DNA from: Sepioteuthis lessoniana
Taxonomy: Eukaryota; Mollusca; Cephalopoda; Myopsida; Loliginidae
Assembly: GCA_963585895.1 (NCBI GenBank)
Contig: OY757934.1
Location: 31,463,923 to 31,527,922, forward strand
Direction: 5' to 3'
DNA: 64,000 nucleotides
Of the stretch, positions 1-10,910 are shown piece after piece. The position numbers were made by a program, and so were the translations under genes. The notes beneath the pieces were generated by a model. It was not told where the DNA came from, did not search any database, and saw only the letters and a list, made by a program, of their open reading frames with translations. Numbering within the stretch: position 1 is the stretch's first letter; every line of letters starts with the position of its first letter.

Positions 1-301
1 GTTTGAAATAGAACTGTTTTTGACATTGAAACTCTACTTACACTAAATTGTTTAATATAGAACTGTTTTAACATTTAACTGTGTAAAAAAAATCTGTACT
101 TATACTAAAGTGAATTAGTTGAATTAGAACTGTTTGAATAAACTGAATAGCTTGAAATAGAAATGTTTTTGACAATTAAACTGTGTACTCATGCTAAACT
201 GAATTGTTTGGAATAGAACTGATTATTTGTATAAAAATGGATTTGGCGTTAAATAACCTACAAAGGTTGATATGTCATAAAAAACAAACCAACCAACCAA
301 C
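1..301 (+). mobile_element. SINE-D, 3' portion, cut by window start
   Basis: Several imperfect copies of a ~50-bp unit (key words TGTTTGAAATAGAACTG, ACATTTAACTGTGT, TATGCTAAACTGAATTG) are followed by the family 3' tail (GGCGTTAAATAACC, AAAGGTTGATATG) and an AACC-type end. The head lies before the window. The same order recurs in intact copies, for example at 18197-18677. Confidence 0.85.
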
Positions 302-825
302 ATCAATATTTGTTCAGTTCAGAGAGACAATGTAAACAACTTTTCATTCTATAATTTGAGGAGTCAAAGTTCATTTTCTTTATGCTTCAGAGATCTTAGA
401 CTTTTGGAGACCTTAAATGAATCTTTGGTGTTTCTACTCTTTCTCTTCCAAATTTTTCTTTCTATAACAAACATATACATCAACCTAATTCTTTTTTTTA
501 TTGTTTATCAAACTTATTAAATGTCTTATAAATTCAAGTGGTTTAACATTTCTACGACAATCAAATTCCGTTCTTAACCTGGGTACCTTTCAAAACAGTA
601 TCAACAATTTTAAATGACTTTCCTGAAATATTTTTGATTTAATTAGCCACACATCTTCCTATCAACCTTCCTCTGCATTGTTGAGGAGACACCGGACACA
701 ATCATCTTTCTTTGTGCTGATTTTGGATTTTATTTGAATTATCTACCAATGCAAATTATACAAATGATCTCGTGCTTCATGCAAATACATATGCCTAAGT
801 CTAATCTTGGTTGCATAACCTGGAG
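302..825. other. AT-rich stretch, nothing recognised
   Basis: No coding signal, repeat family or RNA gene could be recognised here. Confidence 0.5.
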
Positions 826-1745
826 CAGGTAGGAAGAGTCATAGGTCTCTCTGTGAACTCAGATAAAACAGAATTCATTTATTTTAATTAAGTTGGAGCC
901 ATCTCCTCATTAAATGGCATGAGGGTGTCCTCGTGGTGTAATGGTTAAAGCGATGGACTGCGGAATCGTAGTAAGTGAGTTCATACTCCAGTCATTCTAT
1001 TACGTTCACTTTCGGGCAAATACCCTTGGGAAAGGTATGAACCCCCTTATCCTCCCAGCTATGGGTTAAATAGTACCACTACTGTTCTAGTAGAATAGCT
1101 TTGGCATTAAATAACCTACAAAGGTTGATATGCCATTAAACAAAGAAACCAAACCAAACCAATCATTAAATGGCAAGTCTTTGTTCACAATACCTTGATA
1201 GCAATATCTCATCTACTGAAAGTGATGTCAATATATACATAGGAAAAGCATGGACTACTATTGACAGGTTATATGCCATTTGGAAATATGATCTTTCTAA
1301 TGAAATAAACTGGGAATTCTTACAAGCTGTTGTAGTGTCAGCACTAATATATGGTTACACCACTTGGACTTTAATGAAATGCCTGGAGAAAAAGCTTGAT
1401 GGGAACGACAAAAGGATTCTGCATGCTGGTTTGAATAAATCCTGGGAGTAGCACTCTACAAAACAGCAGCTGTACAGCCACCTACCTCCCATCTCACAAA
1501 CAAATCCAAGTTAGATGAACAAGACAGGCTGGCCATTGCTGGTGAAATTAGGAGAAACACATAAGCAGTGTTCTCTTAAAGACTCCTCCACATGGATACA
1601 CCAGTGTTGGCTGACCAGCAGAAACTTACATCAGAGTGGACACTGGGACTTGTCTAGAGGACTAGCCAAGAGCAATGGCTTATAGGGATAGATAGCAAGG
1701 GAGAGTTAAGGGAATCTATGCTGTCAGCAAACTTTAATGATGAAG
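826..1745 (+). pseudogene. LINE-X copy 1: 3' end of a non-LTR retrotransposon RT ORF, split by a SINE
   Basis: Decayed C-terminal part of an endonuclease-reverse-transcriptase-type LINE protein. Visible blocks: GLSVNSDKTEF upstream of the SINE, then SNISSTESDVNIYIGKAWTT, DLSNEINWEFLQA, SALIYGYTTWTL and LDGNDKRILHAGLNKSWE in an open stretch at 1170-1451. Past the stop, frameshifted similarity to the family's C-terminal end continues to about 1745. Two other copies in the window (12745 and 31269, plus strand) and one on the minus strand (21385) have the same blocks, which supports a repeat family rather than a host gene. The copy is interrupted at 920-1162 by SINE-A. The clade of the LINE was not determined. 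Confidence 0.8.
920..1162 (+). mobile_element. SINE-A, full length, with 13-bp TSD
   Basis: tRNA-like head with an A-box-like TGGTGTAATGG and a B-box-like GAGTTCATACTCC. Next come the central domain (CCCTTGGGAAAGGTATGAA and AGCTATGGGTTAAATAGTA), the 3' tail (CATTAAATAACCTACAAAGG, TTGATATGCCATTAAAC) and an AAACC-type end. TCATTAAATGGCA at 907-919 is exactly repeated at 1163-1175, so the borders are certain. It sits inside LINE-X. The head resembles Asp/Glu/Gly-type tRNA (inference). Confidence 0.93.
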
Positions 1746-2586
1746 ATGATTTATTAAACTAATTCTGTTCATATCTATCTATCTGTCTGTCTGCGTTTTT
1801 TCTAATTTTTTTTCCTCTTTCTTCAATAGGATTGTCTTGTTACACTCAACTGCAACTCAGTAAAAAAGAAAGAAATGAAAGAACAAATAAACTAAAGAGT
1901 TTCTTAAGGGAAAGCAATTAAACATAAAAATAAACTGGGAAATCTAATAAAAGGAATGGACACTGGGACAGTATCAATGGTGAGTAACTTGGGTACATTT
2001 AAAGGGTTGAATGAGAAAGGAACTTAAATTGATAGATTGATGGATCAGGAAACTAAAGATGATTTACAAGAGTTTTTTTTTTTTTTTAATAGCAAGTAAT
2101 GTTTAAACAAAATTAGTTGGGAGTCTGTTTCTCAGATGTAATTTCCCTTCCTTTTTGTAAATTAAGTTTATAGGCATGAGTAGGGCAATACATTAAAGAA
2201 AAAAAATCCTGACAAAAATAAAAAAACTTAAGTCAGTTGAAAATTGAATATTATTTGGTTATTATTTTACAGGAATTATCAATCACTCCCAGACAGCTTA
2301 GTGGTGTCAGTAACTCACTTTGTTCCTGAGCTTTAGTCACAGCCACTGACTTTTACATTCTCTAAAATCTTTGACACTTACCTAGAGTGCAGCTTTCATA
2401 GGATTACTCATTGGATAAAATAAAGGGAATTAGCAAAGAGCATTTTCTAAAATGATTAATAATCTTCAACAAACCTTCTAAACCTTCTGTGGCCTAATGA
2501 ACTATGCACTACAAGTTATGTCTATGTCTTGTCTAGATACCAATCACATTGGAATGAATAAGCATTTATTTCATTACTATATGCAT
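1746..2586. other. AT-rich stretch, nothing recognised
   Basis: Apart from a short TCTA/TCTG run near 1775 and a T tract near 2072, no feature could be supported. Confidence 0.5.
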
Positions 2587-3035
2587 TTTCTTATTATATT
2601 GTTTGGTGTATGTATTTATTATTTTGTCTAGTGTGTGCATTCCTTATATTGTCTTATGTATCCTACTAGTCTATTTGTCTAGTGGGTAGAGTGTTCACCA
2701 ATCGCCAGAGAGACTGAGGTTCAATCCCAGACTGAGTCATACCAAATATTCATACTTGATTGCCTCCTTGCTTAACACTCAGCATTATAAGATACAGGTC
2801 AAGGGCAAAGAGGAGCAATCCAGGGAAAAGAGTAGCACTCACCCTAATATCTCAGAGTAGTAACAACTGAAAATTGAGCCATCGGGTCACTCTTAATTAC
2901 GGTCACCAACTTTACTTATGTATTCATTATATTGTTTTCTGTATGCATCATTATATTGTCTTATGTTTATATTTATTATATTGTCTTGTGTGTGCATTCA
3001 TAATATTGTCTTGTGTATGTATTTAATAGTGTCAT
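2587..3035. repeat. Degenerate ~25-35 bp minisatellite around a SINE-C
   Basis: Irregular repeats of a TATATTGTCTTGTGTATGCATT-like unit occur at 2587-2670 and resume at 2920-3035. The SINE-C copy lies between the two halves. Confidence 0.65.
2672..2915 (+). mobile_element. SINE-C copy 1
   Basis: tRNA-like head (AGTGGGTAGAGTGTTC and B-box-like GGTTCAATCCCAG), then the family body words TTGCTTAACACTCAGCATTA and AGAGTAGCACTC, ending at GGTCACCAACTTTACTTA. The flanking minisatellite hides any TSD. Confidence 0.8.
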
Positions 3036-3143
3036 GCAGATAGATTATACTGTAACATAACCAGATATGAATACATGAAATAGACATATTCATACCGGTA
3101 CACAAAACATTCATAATGTCCATAATGCACATAGATAACATAG

Positions 3144-4183
3144 TGTCACGTGATATCCCACTGAGATGATGGAAGTGGGATGACTACTATCTTCTTGTTT
3201 GAATTGACAGTGGCAAGCCATCGGAGAATGACCGTTAAGAAAGAATATGGGTCACAGGGGAGACCAGATGTTTATACTTGGTGACCTCACTCGGGTCGCC
3301 TGACACTGGAAGGTAGAAGCCAAACGATTGGCTGGGACCCTAAAACGGAAGTGGGGACTCCTTCCCGTCAGCGGAAATAGATAGTAAGAAAGTTAGTCGT
3401 TGGACAGGGTTCGTAGGAGACAGAACCAAAAGCCAAGTACTCCGGGTAAAAGAAGACGAAAAAATTCTGCGAGACATGAAGAAGCCATTTTCTTCAAGCC
3501 AGTGTTAAAAATAGCATAAAGTCTATTCGCCCGTAAAAGAAGAAAGATTCTCCACAGAACTCCATCAAAGAAATAAGATAAGTACCCTTGGGACTGTTTC
3601 TCCTAATACCAAATTTTGTATACCCTCTCTCTCTCTCTCAATTTGAAGGAAAACGAAAGAAAAGAAAAGAAGAAAGACATTTATGTTCATGGACTGTTCA
3701 ATTATTATATATTTGACACTTTGAAGGTGTATATAATTGTAGTAAAAGATTCATGTATTTTAATGTTACCACGTGATCTAAGTTGTTATTTGTGGCGTCT
3801 GCTACGAATTTGTTACTTCATGTTTCTTTTCCAGCTTCTGTTCGCCTTATGTTATCTTGCTTAAAATTGTCCTATAAATTCCTTTAAAATATCACACAGG
3901 AAACAGAAATTGCCGACTACTATAATTAATATTAATACATCTCAACCTAGAGGTCCATATCTTCCATTGTCTAGGGGAGGAAGAAAAGCGGCCTGGTGGG
4001 TGTGTGGATTGTGTGAAATTTGGTCTGTCTGGCCATAAATTAATCCCCCACATAATATGCCAGTTCTTATATGCCTGAGAAAAAAACTCTGAACGAGGAC
4101 TTATTCTACAAGGGATCAAGTGCCAACCTGCCCCGTCTTCACACGTGTGAAAATAAAGTCCCGTTTTGGGATTTGCCGTCACA
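3144..4183 (+). mobile_element. LTR-1, solo LTR (1040 bp) with 4-bp TSD
   Basis: Begins TGTCACGTGATATCCCA and ends TTTGCCGTCACA, so it has canonical TG...CA termini. ATAG at 3140-3143 is repeated at 4184-4187. A second copy in reverse orientation at 61573-62625 has the same termini and its own 4-bp TSD, which independently fixes the borders. The copies look clearly diverged (roughly three quarters or more identical by eye in the first 200 bp). Both contain a CT/GA run. No internal region adjoins, so this is a solo LTR left by LTR-LTR recombination. The superfamily was not determined; 4-bp TSDs suit some Ty3/gypsy lineages. Confidence 0.9.
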
Positions 4184-4187
4184 ATAG

Positions 4188-4947
4188 GAATCCCGAAACA
4201 CGAAAAACACTTACGACTTCTCAGTACAGGTACAAAACTTTTTATTACCTTTGAGTTAAAAGGTTTTTCAACATAAGGAGAGAAGCACAATCTTTCTATG
4301 CTGGCTTTTCCATCTGCCCCCATCACGTGCGACACCTGCCGCAAGGCCACCGGCGAGCCCCGAAAGTCAACTGTCTTCTCCCGAGGCAGAACTCAACTAA
4401 CTGACTTTTCTCAAATCTCAGCCCACACTTCCGGTGCGTGATGTCACTCACATCCCTGGTCACATCCTCTATCTGGGATTTTTATTGTGACATCTCTGAA
4501 TGACACGTCCATCCCGTGCTTGTGTGAACACCTGCGCCCATGTTTGCACCTAACTAACCCATGTGCTGAGCCGAAAGGTTCTCAGCCTAACTAAACCGAA
4601 AGGCCAGATATATAAAACAAAATCCCTTGGCCATTATATTACAATTCTGTTTTGTGAAGGCATTTATAATATCATATTATGCATATATTTACGACATTGT
4701 GTTATGTTAATGGATTGATAAGGTAATCGTTCATTATGATAAAAGCTAAACAAATGACAAATGGTGTAGCAGAGTGTGGTTCCTGGAAATAGGACACTTG
4801 TAAGTATATTACTGACAGAAGACCTGATCTAGTTTTTAATTAACAAGAAAAAAAAAAGAACTTTTCGACTAATGGATTTTTCTGTTCAGCTTATATCCTG
4901 CCCATGGTGAAGAGGTTAAGTAAATAGTTACATTAGAGGTGCATTTA
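4188..4947. other. Unclassified sequence, GC-richer to 4620 then AT-rich
   Basis: 4188-4620 is noticeably GC-richer than its surroundings (for example CTGCCGCAAGGCCACC). An open minus-strand frame runs across the LTR-1 border here, but it has no family resemblance and straddles two unrelated sequences, so I do not call it a gene. Confidence 0.45.
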
Positions 4948-4951
4948 CTGT

Positions 4952-5712
4952 TGTAGAGAAGAGGAAAATCTCATATTTTGTTTTGGCGCGCTATTTAATT
5001 CGACACCGAATTTCACCCAATCAGGATGACATATCCCATTCAGCCCGGACCTTCATTTCCGGCTACCAAACGGGTGAGCGGCCAAACACACTCTCTTCGG
5101 CTTGAGACGGCGACCAGCACGGACGTGTCTCTGGTCGCCCCTGCTTAGCGATGCCTTATAGCTAAACAAGCCACCCGGTGTGGACATATCACCGTGGCTT
5201 GAATCCTAGCAGCAGCAACATGGACATTCAACGAGGGAACCTTCTAATTTATGGATTCTTTGCGTCTAATATTTTAGACCAAGGAATCCCAGTTGAATAT
5301 GAATTAGATACGTTCAACATGCCTTCCACTAGCACCACAGAAATATACTATGTCGATTCGAGCGCCACTCCGCTCTCGACAAGTTCCCATTTCATCTCTG
5401 GTCCACTGTAATGGAGACAACGCACCCCTCTCCCCGAAACACCAGACACACGAAGCTACACGGTGGCCTTGAATACTTCCCTCACACGTCCAACGACACG
5501 CTGCCATTTCCAACATCCCGCTAAGCCATTTCGTCTCCAAAACCAACAAACCTAAATACCACGAGTTTTGCAGCGCCAAGAACAAACCTCCACAAAGCTG
5601 CAAATAAAGAACTTTCGTTGTTGTGTACCAAAGAATAGTTTCGCAATTCATTTCTGTGCCATAAAATCTATAGTGTTCGGGAAAATAACTAATTCCCACA
5701 AAACACGCTATA
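4952..5712 (+). repeat. 5' LTR of the LTR-2 element
   Basis: Starts TGTAGAGAAGAGG and ends CACGCTATA. It contains TTGGCGCGCTATTTAATTCG near the 5' end and an AATAAA near 5604. A 77-codon frame (5178-5411) is shared with the 3' LTR. It is broken by a stop in the related LTR at 63148-63994, so it is probably not coding. Confidence 0.88.
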
Positions 5713-5715
5713 AAA

Positions 5716-5734
5716 TGGTGAACTCGACGTGATT
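5716..5734 (+). promoter_or_regulatory. Primer-binding site, tRNA-Trp-like
   Basis: TGGTGAACTCGACGTGATT starts four bases after the LTR end. The complement of a typical animal tRNA-Trp 3' end is TGGTGACCCCGACGTGATT, so only two or three positions differ. This would prime minus-strand DNA synthesis. Confidence 0.75.
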
Positions 5735-6590
5735 AGCACATTCTGAATTGCAAGACAAATAAAAACTATTCATAACAACACCTTTCGACTTACTTCATCT
5801 TCAACCACATTATTTCCAACAAGCATTGGCGAGGACCTTACCGCACCCGGAGAGGAAACGACACAACGTAGACACACATACGTTACACCCTTTTCCTCGC
5901 TTGACAACAACAAAAACTTCAAACATCACTAAAATTAACCTTCTGATAACAAACACAGCCTTACGAACATTAATCAACCCCACGAAAGAAACAAAAACAG
6001 CGAAACATCCAGAAAAATTTTCAAATGTCCCGCCGAACTATCTTCAAGGACTATCCAAACAAGGTGGAATTTTTTTTCAGCAAAACTATCAACACATTTT
6101 TTTTTTACTTCCTAACTCGCAAAATAGGTAACTTTAACTTTCACTCATCCTACTCCTATTTTGTTTTCTACAGCAACGTGGGTTACCTCTCCCACCACCT
6201 CACTAAAACCTATAGCGACTGCTATCAATTCCAGAGGACCCAAAAGAAAAAACTCACACTACTCCTCTGAAGTACACTGCTACTCCTGTATGCCAATTTC
6301 TCGGCTCATGAACTTTTTTCTCAGTGACATTTTGTTTTTTTTTTAAAAAAAAAAAAAAAAAACGTACCACTAGGCGCACAAAAAAAGAACTAAACAGGAC
6401 ACTTTCCCTTTTTTCTTATTAATTTGCTTTTGTTCGTTTTTCTTTATATATGTATGTATTATATTTCATTGTTTGTATTTGCTCTTTCGTGTTGTGACAC
6501 TCGTGGCTTCTTTTCTTTCTTTTCTCTTCTCTTACAATTTTGTGTATCGAATATCAGGTACTCCATACCTGAAATTCTGGGGCCAACCTA
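5735..6590 (+). other. Internal region of the LTR-2 element
   Basis: AT-rich, with a GGCGAGGACC word near 5829 and an A tract at about 6345-6361. The short open frames here (for example 5826-6131) show no gag or pol motifs. It is a non-coding or fully decayed cargo region. Confidence 0.7.
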
Positions 6591-7355
6591 TGTAGAGAAG
6601 AGGAAAATCTCATATTTTGTTTTGGCGCGCTATTTAATTCGACACCGAATTTCACCCAATCAGGATGACATATCCCATTCAGCCCGGACCTTCATTTCCG
6701 GCTACCAAACGGGTGAGCGGCCAAACACACTCTCTTCGGCTTGAGACGGCGACCAGCACGGACGTGTCTCTGGTCGCCCCTGCTTAGCGATGCCTTATAG
6801 CTAAACAAGCCACCCGGTGTGGACATATCACCGTGGCTTGAATCCTAGCAGCAGCAACATGGACATTCAACGAGGGAACCTTCTAATTTATGGATTCTTT
6901 GCGTCTAATATTTTAGACCAAGGAATCCCAGTTGAATATGAATTAGATACGTTCAACATGCCTTCCACAAGCACCACAGAAATTTACTATGTCGATTCGA
7001 GCGCCACTCCGCTCTCGACAAGTTCCCATTTCACCTCTGGTCCACTGTAATGGAGACAACGCACGCCTCTCCTCGAAACACCAGACACACGAAGCTACAC
7101 GGTGGCCTTGAATACTTCCCTCACACATCCAACGACACGCTGCCATTTCCAACATCCCGCTAAGCTATCGCGTCTCCAAAAAACCCACAAGCCTAAATAC
7201 CACGAGTTTTGCAGCGCCAAGAACAAACCTCCTCAAAGCTGCAAATAAAGAACTTTCGTTGTTGTGTTACCAAAGAATAGTTTCATAATTCATTTCTTGT
7301 GCCATAAAATCTATAGTGTTCGGGAAAATAACTAATTCCCTCAACAACCGCTATA
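6591..7355 (+). repeat. 3' LTR of the LTR-2 element
   Basis: Direct repeat of the 5' LTR, starting TGTAGAGAAGAGG and ending AACCGCTATA, followed by the TSD CTGT. Confidence 0.88.
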
Positions 7356-7400
7356 CTGTTTTAGGAAATGGACTTGACCAGTCAAGCTTAAATACAGAAT

Positions 7401-7834
7401 GCCCAGTTGGCAGGACTTAGAATACTCAGACTCTATCCCGTATAAAGGAGTCATTTCTTCCTTCCAAAAATGGGATGTTCTGAATATGACACTAAACTGC
7501 ATCTGATGGTCAGACTCCAGTTTCAGAGCTCTGAGGAATTTGGAGTACCTAGGTCTACTCTAATCTGGAGTGGTAGTACCTGTTATGGTTCCATCAATGG
7601 GTCAAATAGAACTGTTCAGTCATTTAATAAGGATTATTCCTATTGGTTAATCAAAAGTACAACTGTGGGTGAGTTGTTTGTATTAGATAAGAATACTTGA
7701 TATAATATAATCATGTATAAAAAAAAACAAATATACAAAAACTGTAACTATGAACTTACAATGAAAGTAATTCCCTAACTCTAGACAAGTTGACATGCCA
7801 TTAAAATCAACCAATCAATTAAACAGATTCAGCC
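7401..7834 (+). mobile_element. SINE-D-like copy, diverged
   Basis: Diverged head (GCCCAGTTGGCAGGACTTAG), body words ATATGACACTAAACTGCATC and GAGTGGTAGTACC, and a tail TTGACATGCCATTAAAATC followed by AACCAATCAATT. It probably represents an older subfamily, as do 40805-41668 and 50705-51290. Confidence 0.65.
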
Positions 7835-8300
7835 AGCCCAGTCAGCTGGGGCTGTAGAATACAGACTGCATCTTTGCTGAGAGGTAAGAACCCCTCCCTA
7901 ATGAGTGTCCAGGATATGACACTAAACTATCTGATGGAGAGGCTCCAGTTTTGGAGATTTGGGGAATGCTCGAATTTATTGCCATTACTCACTGGTCGAC
8001 TCTGACCTGGAGTGGTAATACCTGTTAGGGTCATATCTGTGGGTCAAATAGAACTGTTCAATCATTTACTACGCTTAAAACAATAAAACCATATATAAAC
8101 AAATAATTAATCTTAAATTGAATTATTAGAGTTAGATAGCAATACTTAAAACCATTTAACAGAGTGCAAATAGATAACTGATTTTAAATTGAATTGTTAG
8201 CGTTACATAAAAATACTTGAAAGTATTTACTCATATGCAAATAAAACTATTACTGTTAGATAACAATACTTAAAACCACTGGGCTGTGGACAAATGAATA
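7835..8300 (+). mobile_element. SINE-D copy lacking its 3' tail
   Basis: Head AGCCCAGTCAGCTGGGGC, body GATATGACACTAAACTATCT and GGAGTGGTAATACC, then three or four repeats of a unit containing AATACTTAAAACCATTTAAC. The tail is missing where the inverted copy at 8304 starts. Confidence 0.75.
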
Positions 8301-8303
8301 ATC

Positions 8304-8551
8304 TTGTTTGTTTGTTTGGGTTTATGGCATATCAACCTTTGTAGGTTATTTAATGCCAAATTCATTTTTATGCAAATAGTTCTATTTTTAAAAAATTCAG
8401 TTTAGCATGAGTACACAGTTTAATTGTCAAAAACATTTCTATTTCAAGCAATTCAGTTTATTGAAACAGTTCTAATTCAGCTAATTCAGCTTTGTATAAG
8501 TATAGATTTTCTTTACACACAGTTAAATGTCAAAACATCGGCTGACTGGGC
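8304..8551 (-). mobile_element. SINE-D copy with internal deletion
   Basis: Minus-strand 3' tail (CAACCTTTGTAGGTTATTTA) and internal repeats, joined directly at about 8538 to only the first bases of the head (GGCTGACTGGGC). The whole ~250-bp body is missing. Confidence 0.8.
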
Positions 8552-8639
8552 AAAAACAAATAAGCTCTGGTTTGTTTAAAAATTGTTACCTACAAAGTAT
8601 TCATTTAAAAATTATATATATTTGATATGTTTATAAACA

Positions 8640-8703
8640 GGATTTGGCATTAAATAACCTACAAGGGTTGATGACCCATAGAAACCAACCAACCAACCAA
8701 CCA
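8640..8703 (+). mobile_element. SINE 3' tail fragment
   Basis: GGATTTGGCATTAAATAACC, then AAGGGTTGATG and an AACC repeat. This is the tail shared by SINE-A and SINE-D. Confidence 0.75.
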
Positions 8704-8873
8704 AATCTAAATGCTTTTTGTGTTTCATTTTCTCTCCAATGCTCTTGAGAAATGCCTGAATTCTTCTTTCTTTGTTGCCCCAAGATATGGAAATATAATT
8801 ATTGCAGACTGAGTCCTTTAGCCTTGGAAAAGCAACTTATCCCAGAGAAACCCTGAAAATTTTTAAGTGAAAA

Positions 8874-10470
8874 TGAAAGAAACAAAAAAAAACTGTATGA
8901 ATATCTGGACCTTGCCAGAGAGCTAAAAAAAGTTGTGGAACATGAAGGTGACAGTGATGCAAATTGTCATTGGAACACTTGGAACCTGGAAAAGAGACTG
9001 GGTGAAATGGAGATCTGAAAAAGAACCAAGACTATACAGAACACAGCACTACTAAAATCAACTAGAATACTGAGGAGAATCCAGGCAATTTGAGGAGATT
9101 CGTTATCACTCAGACTTCAGTGAAAATCACCTGTTTAATCTGGGGTGAAAAACCCACATGAGTAAAATAATTTGATATACTTTCAAAATACAAAGACCTA
9201 GAAAAAGAAATTGCAAAAGTGTGGCATTTAACTACAACCACTATTCCAGTAGCAATTGGTGCACTGGGAAAGAAGAAAACTAATACGTGAAATAAGATCA
9301 CAAGAAATCCAATTTTGTCTGGAATACAAAAGATTGTTTTAATGAACACGAATCACATACTCAGAAAAAAACTCTTTCAATCTAATATACACAATAACTT
9401 TCTAAAAAAAAATCTTCCTTTATCTCATCTAAAAGACTCGGTAAAGAATTACATCAAACAGAAAATTATTATCAACAACAATAATAATCCATAAAGGCCA
9501 ATTATATTAAAGGGAAAATCGATGATTTGCAGCAGTATAGCAAATGTAGGTCATATGGAGAAAGATGAAACGGTTAATCACATAATAAGTGAATGCAGCA
9601 AACTAGCACAAAAGGAATACAAGATTAGGCATGAATGGGTGGGAAAGGTGACCAACTAGGAGCTGTGCAAGAGACTGAAATTTAACTGTACTACCAAATA
9701 GTATATGCACGAGAATGAGATGAATAAAATCTTCAAGGATTTTGAGATACAAACAGATCACCTAATTTGCTCAGACGACTAGATCTAGTGCTAATCAAAA
9801 TAAAAAAGAGAACTTGCCATCAAGTGGATCTTGCCATTCTGACAGACCAAAGAGTGAAAATAAAAGAAAGCAAAAAGATGGACAAATTCTCGGATCTTGT
9901 CAGAGAATGAAAAAAATTGTGGAACATGTGGGTGGCGGTGATACCAATTGTAACAGTGCCCGAGTTGTTGAAAAAAAGACCAAAGGAAATGAAAATCAGA
10001 GATACAATTAGGACCATATACACCACATCACTGTTGAGATTGGCCAGAATACTGAGAATAGTCCTAGAGACTTGAGAAGATTTGCTATCACTCAGACTAT
10101 AATAAAAGACCACCAGCTGACAGAGGTGTGAAAAACTTGCGAGTAAAAAAAAGAACTTGTTTACCATTCTAGCAACCCACAGTGAATATGAAAGAAAGTA
10201 AAAAGATAGAAAAATACTTGGATCTAGCCAGAGAGCCGAAAAAACTGTAAAACATGAAGATAATGGTGATACCCATTGTAACTGGTGCACTTGGAACAGT
10301 ATCCAAAAAGTTGGAAAGGAGACAAGAGGAATTAAAGATTGAAAGAAGAATCAAGCCCATTCAGATCACAACACTATTAAGATCAGCTAAAATACTTAGG
10401 AGAGTCCTGGAGACTTGTGTAGACTGGATATTACTTAGATTTCAGTGAAAAGCTATCAGTTATGTTGTAA
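8874..10470 (+). pseudogene. LINE-Y: several C-terminal fragments of a non-LTR retrotransposon ORF in a row
   Basis: Decayed plus-strand similarity to the C-terminal end of a LINE polyprotein with a CCHC-type region. At 9550-9720: VNHIISECSKLAQKEYKIRH, then ELCKRLKFNCTTK and FEIQTDHLIC. The last segment is open at 10254-10448: VIPIVTGALGTVSKKLE, LLRSAKILRRVLETC, LLRFQ. Equivalent end blocks (ARILRRxxxxxxDLLSLRLQ type) also appear near 9010-9120 and 10035-10110. The same 3' segment is therefore present at least three times in one orientation. Multiple stops and frameshifts make all copies dead. Clade not assigned. Confidence 0.75.
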
Positions 10471-10779
10471 TCTAACAAAAAGGTTACTGAATGAGAAATA
10501 ACCCAAACGGCGGTTGAAAATGAAATGGAAATCTTTATAACATTAACAAAATATAATACTTGCCAGTGGTGTGAAGAAGGTACCCACAGCTAGTGGTGAC
10601 TACTTAGTATATTTTCACTCCCTCACAAATGTGTTCAATGTATTTATGAGGAATAGGACATACCCATGAATGTTCATAGGTAGGGTATATAAGTTAAAAC
10701 TGGTGTGAAAAACTCTCATATAGTAAAAATATGAGGATTGGCTTACAAGCTCATAGACTGACCATAATACTCACATGGA

Positions 10780-10910
10780 ATGTGACTAAATGAGGTTTAT
10801 TTTTCAACATAATCCTCTTGTGGTCGATGCATTTCTTTCATCGAAGATGCAGTGCTTAGATCCCATTGGTCAAAGAAGTCATTAACAGTAGAAATATCGT
10901 CATATGAACT
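10780..10910 (-). pseudogene. Possible mariner transposase C-terminal remnant
   Basis: Reverse strand reads FFDQWD...MHRPQEDYVEK followed by a stop, like the GDYVEK end of several mariner transposases. It is short and isolated, so the call is tentative. Confidence 0.35.

Larger units (their letters stand above)
4952..7355 (+). mobile_element. LTR-2 complete non-autonomous LTR retrotransposon
   Basis: Two direct LTRs (4952-5712 and 6591-7355) flank an 878-bp internal region. CTGT at 4948-4951 is repeated at 7356-7359, and the match can be extended to TACTGT if the LTR end is set two bases earlier. A primer-binding site resembling the complement of the tRNA-Trp 3' end follows the first LTR at 5716. 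The internal region has no gag, protease, RT, RNase H or integrase similarity that I can see, so mobility would need proteins supplied by another element. The LTRs differ at about 20 positions by eye (about 97% identical), which points to a fairly recent insertion. tRNA-Trp priming is known for CsRn1-type Ty3/gypsy elements; membership of that group is inference. Confidence 0.88.

Noticed and set aside
920-995. Functional tRNA genes at the many tRNA-like heads
   Set aside because: The A and B boxes are present but the cloverleaf stems do not close, and each head continues into a SINE body.
3892-4350. 152-codon minus-strand frame
   Set aside because: It crosses the exact LTR-1 border at 4183 and the TSD, so it joins two unrelated sequences. 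No motif seen.
5178-5411. 77-codon frame present in both LTRs of the LTR-2 element (also 6817-7050)
   Set aside because: It is conserved only because the LTRs are recent copies of each other. In the related LTR at 63148-63994 the same frame runs into a stop.
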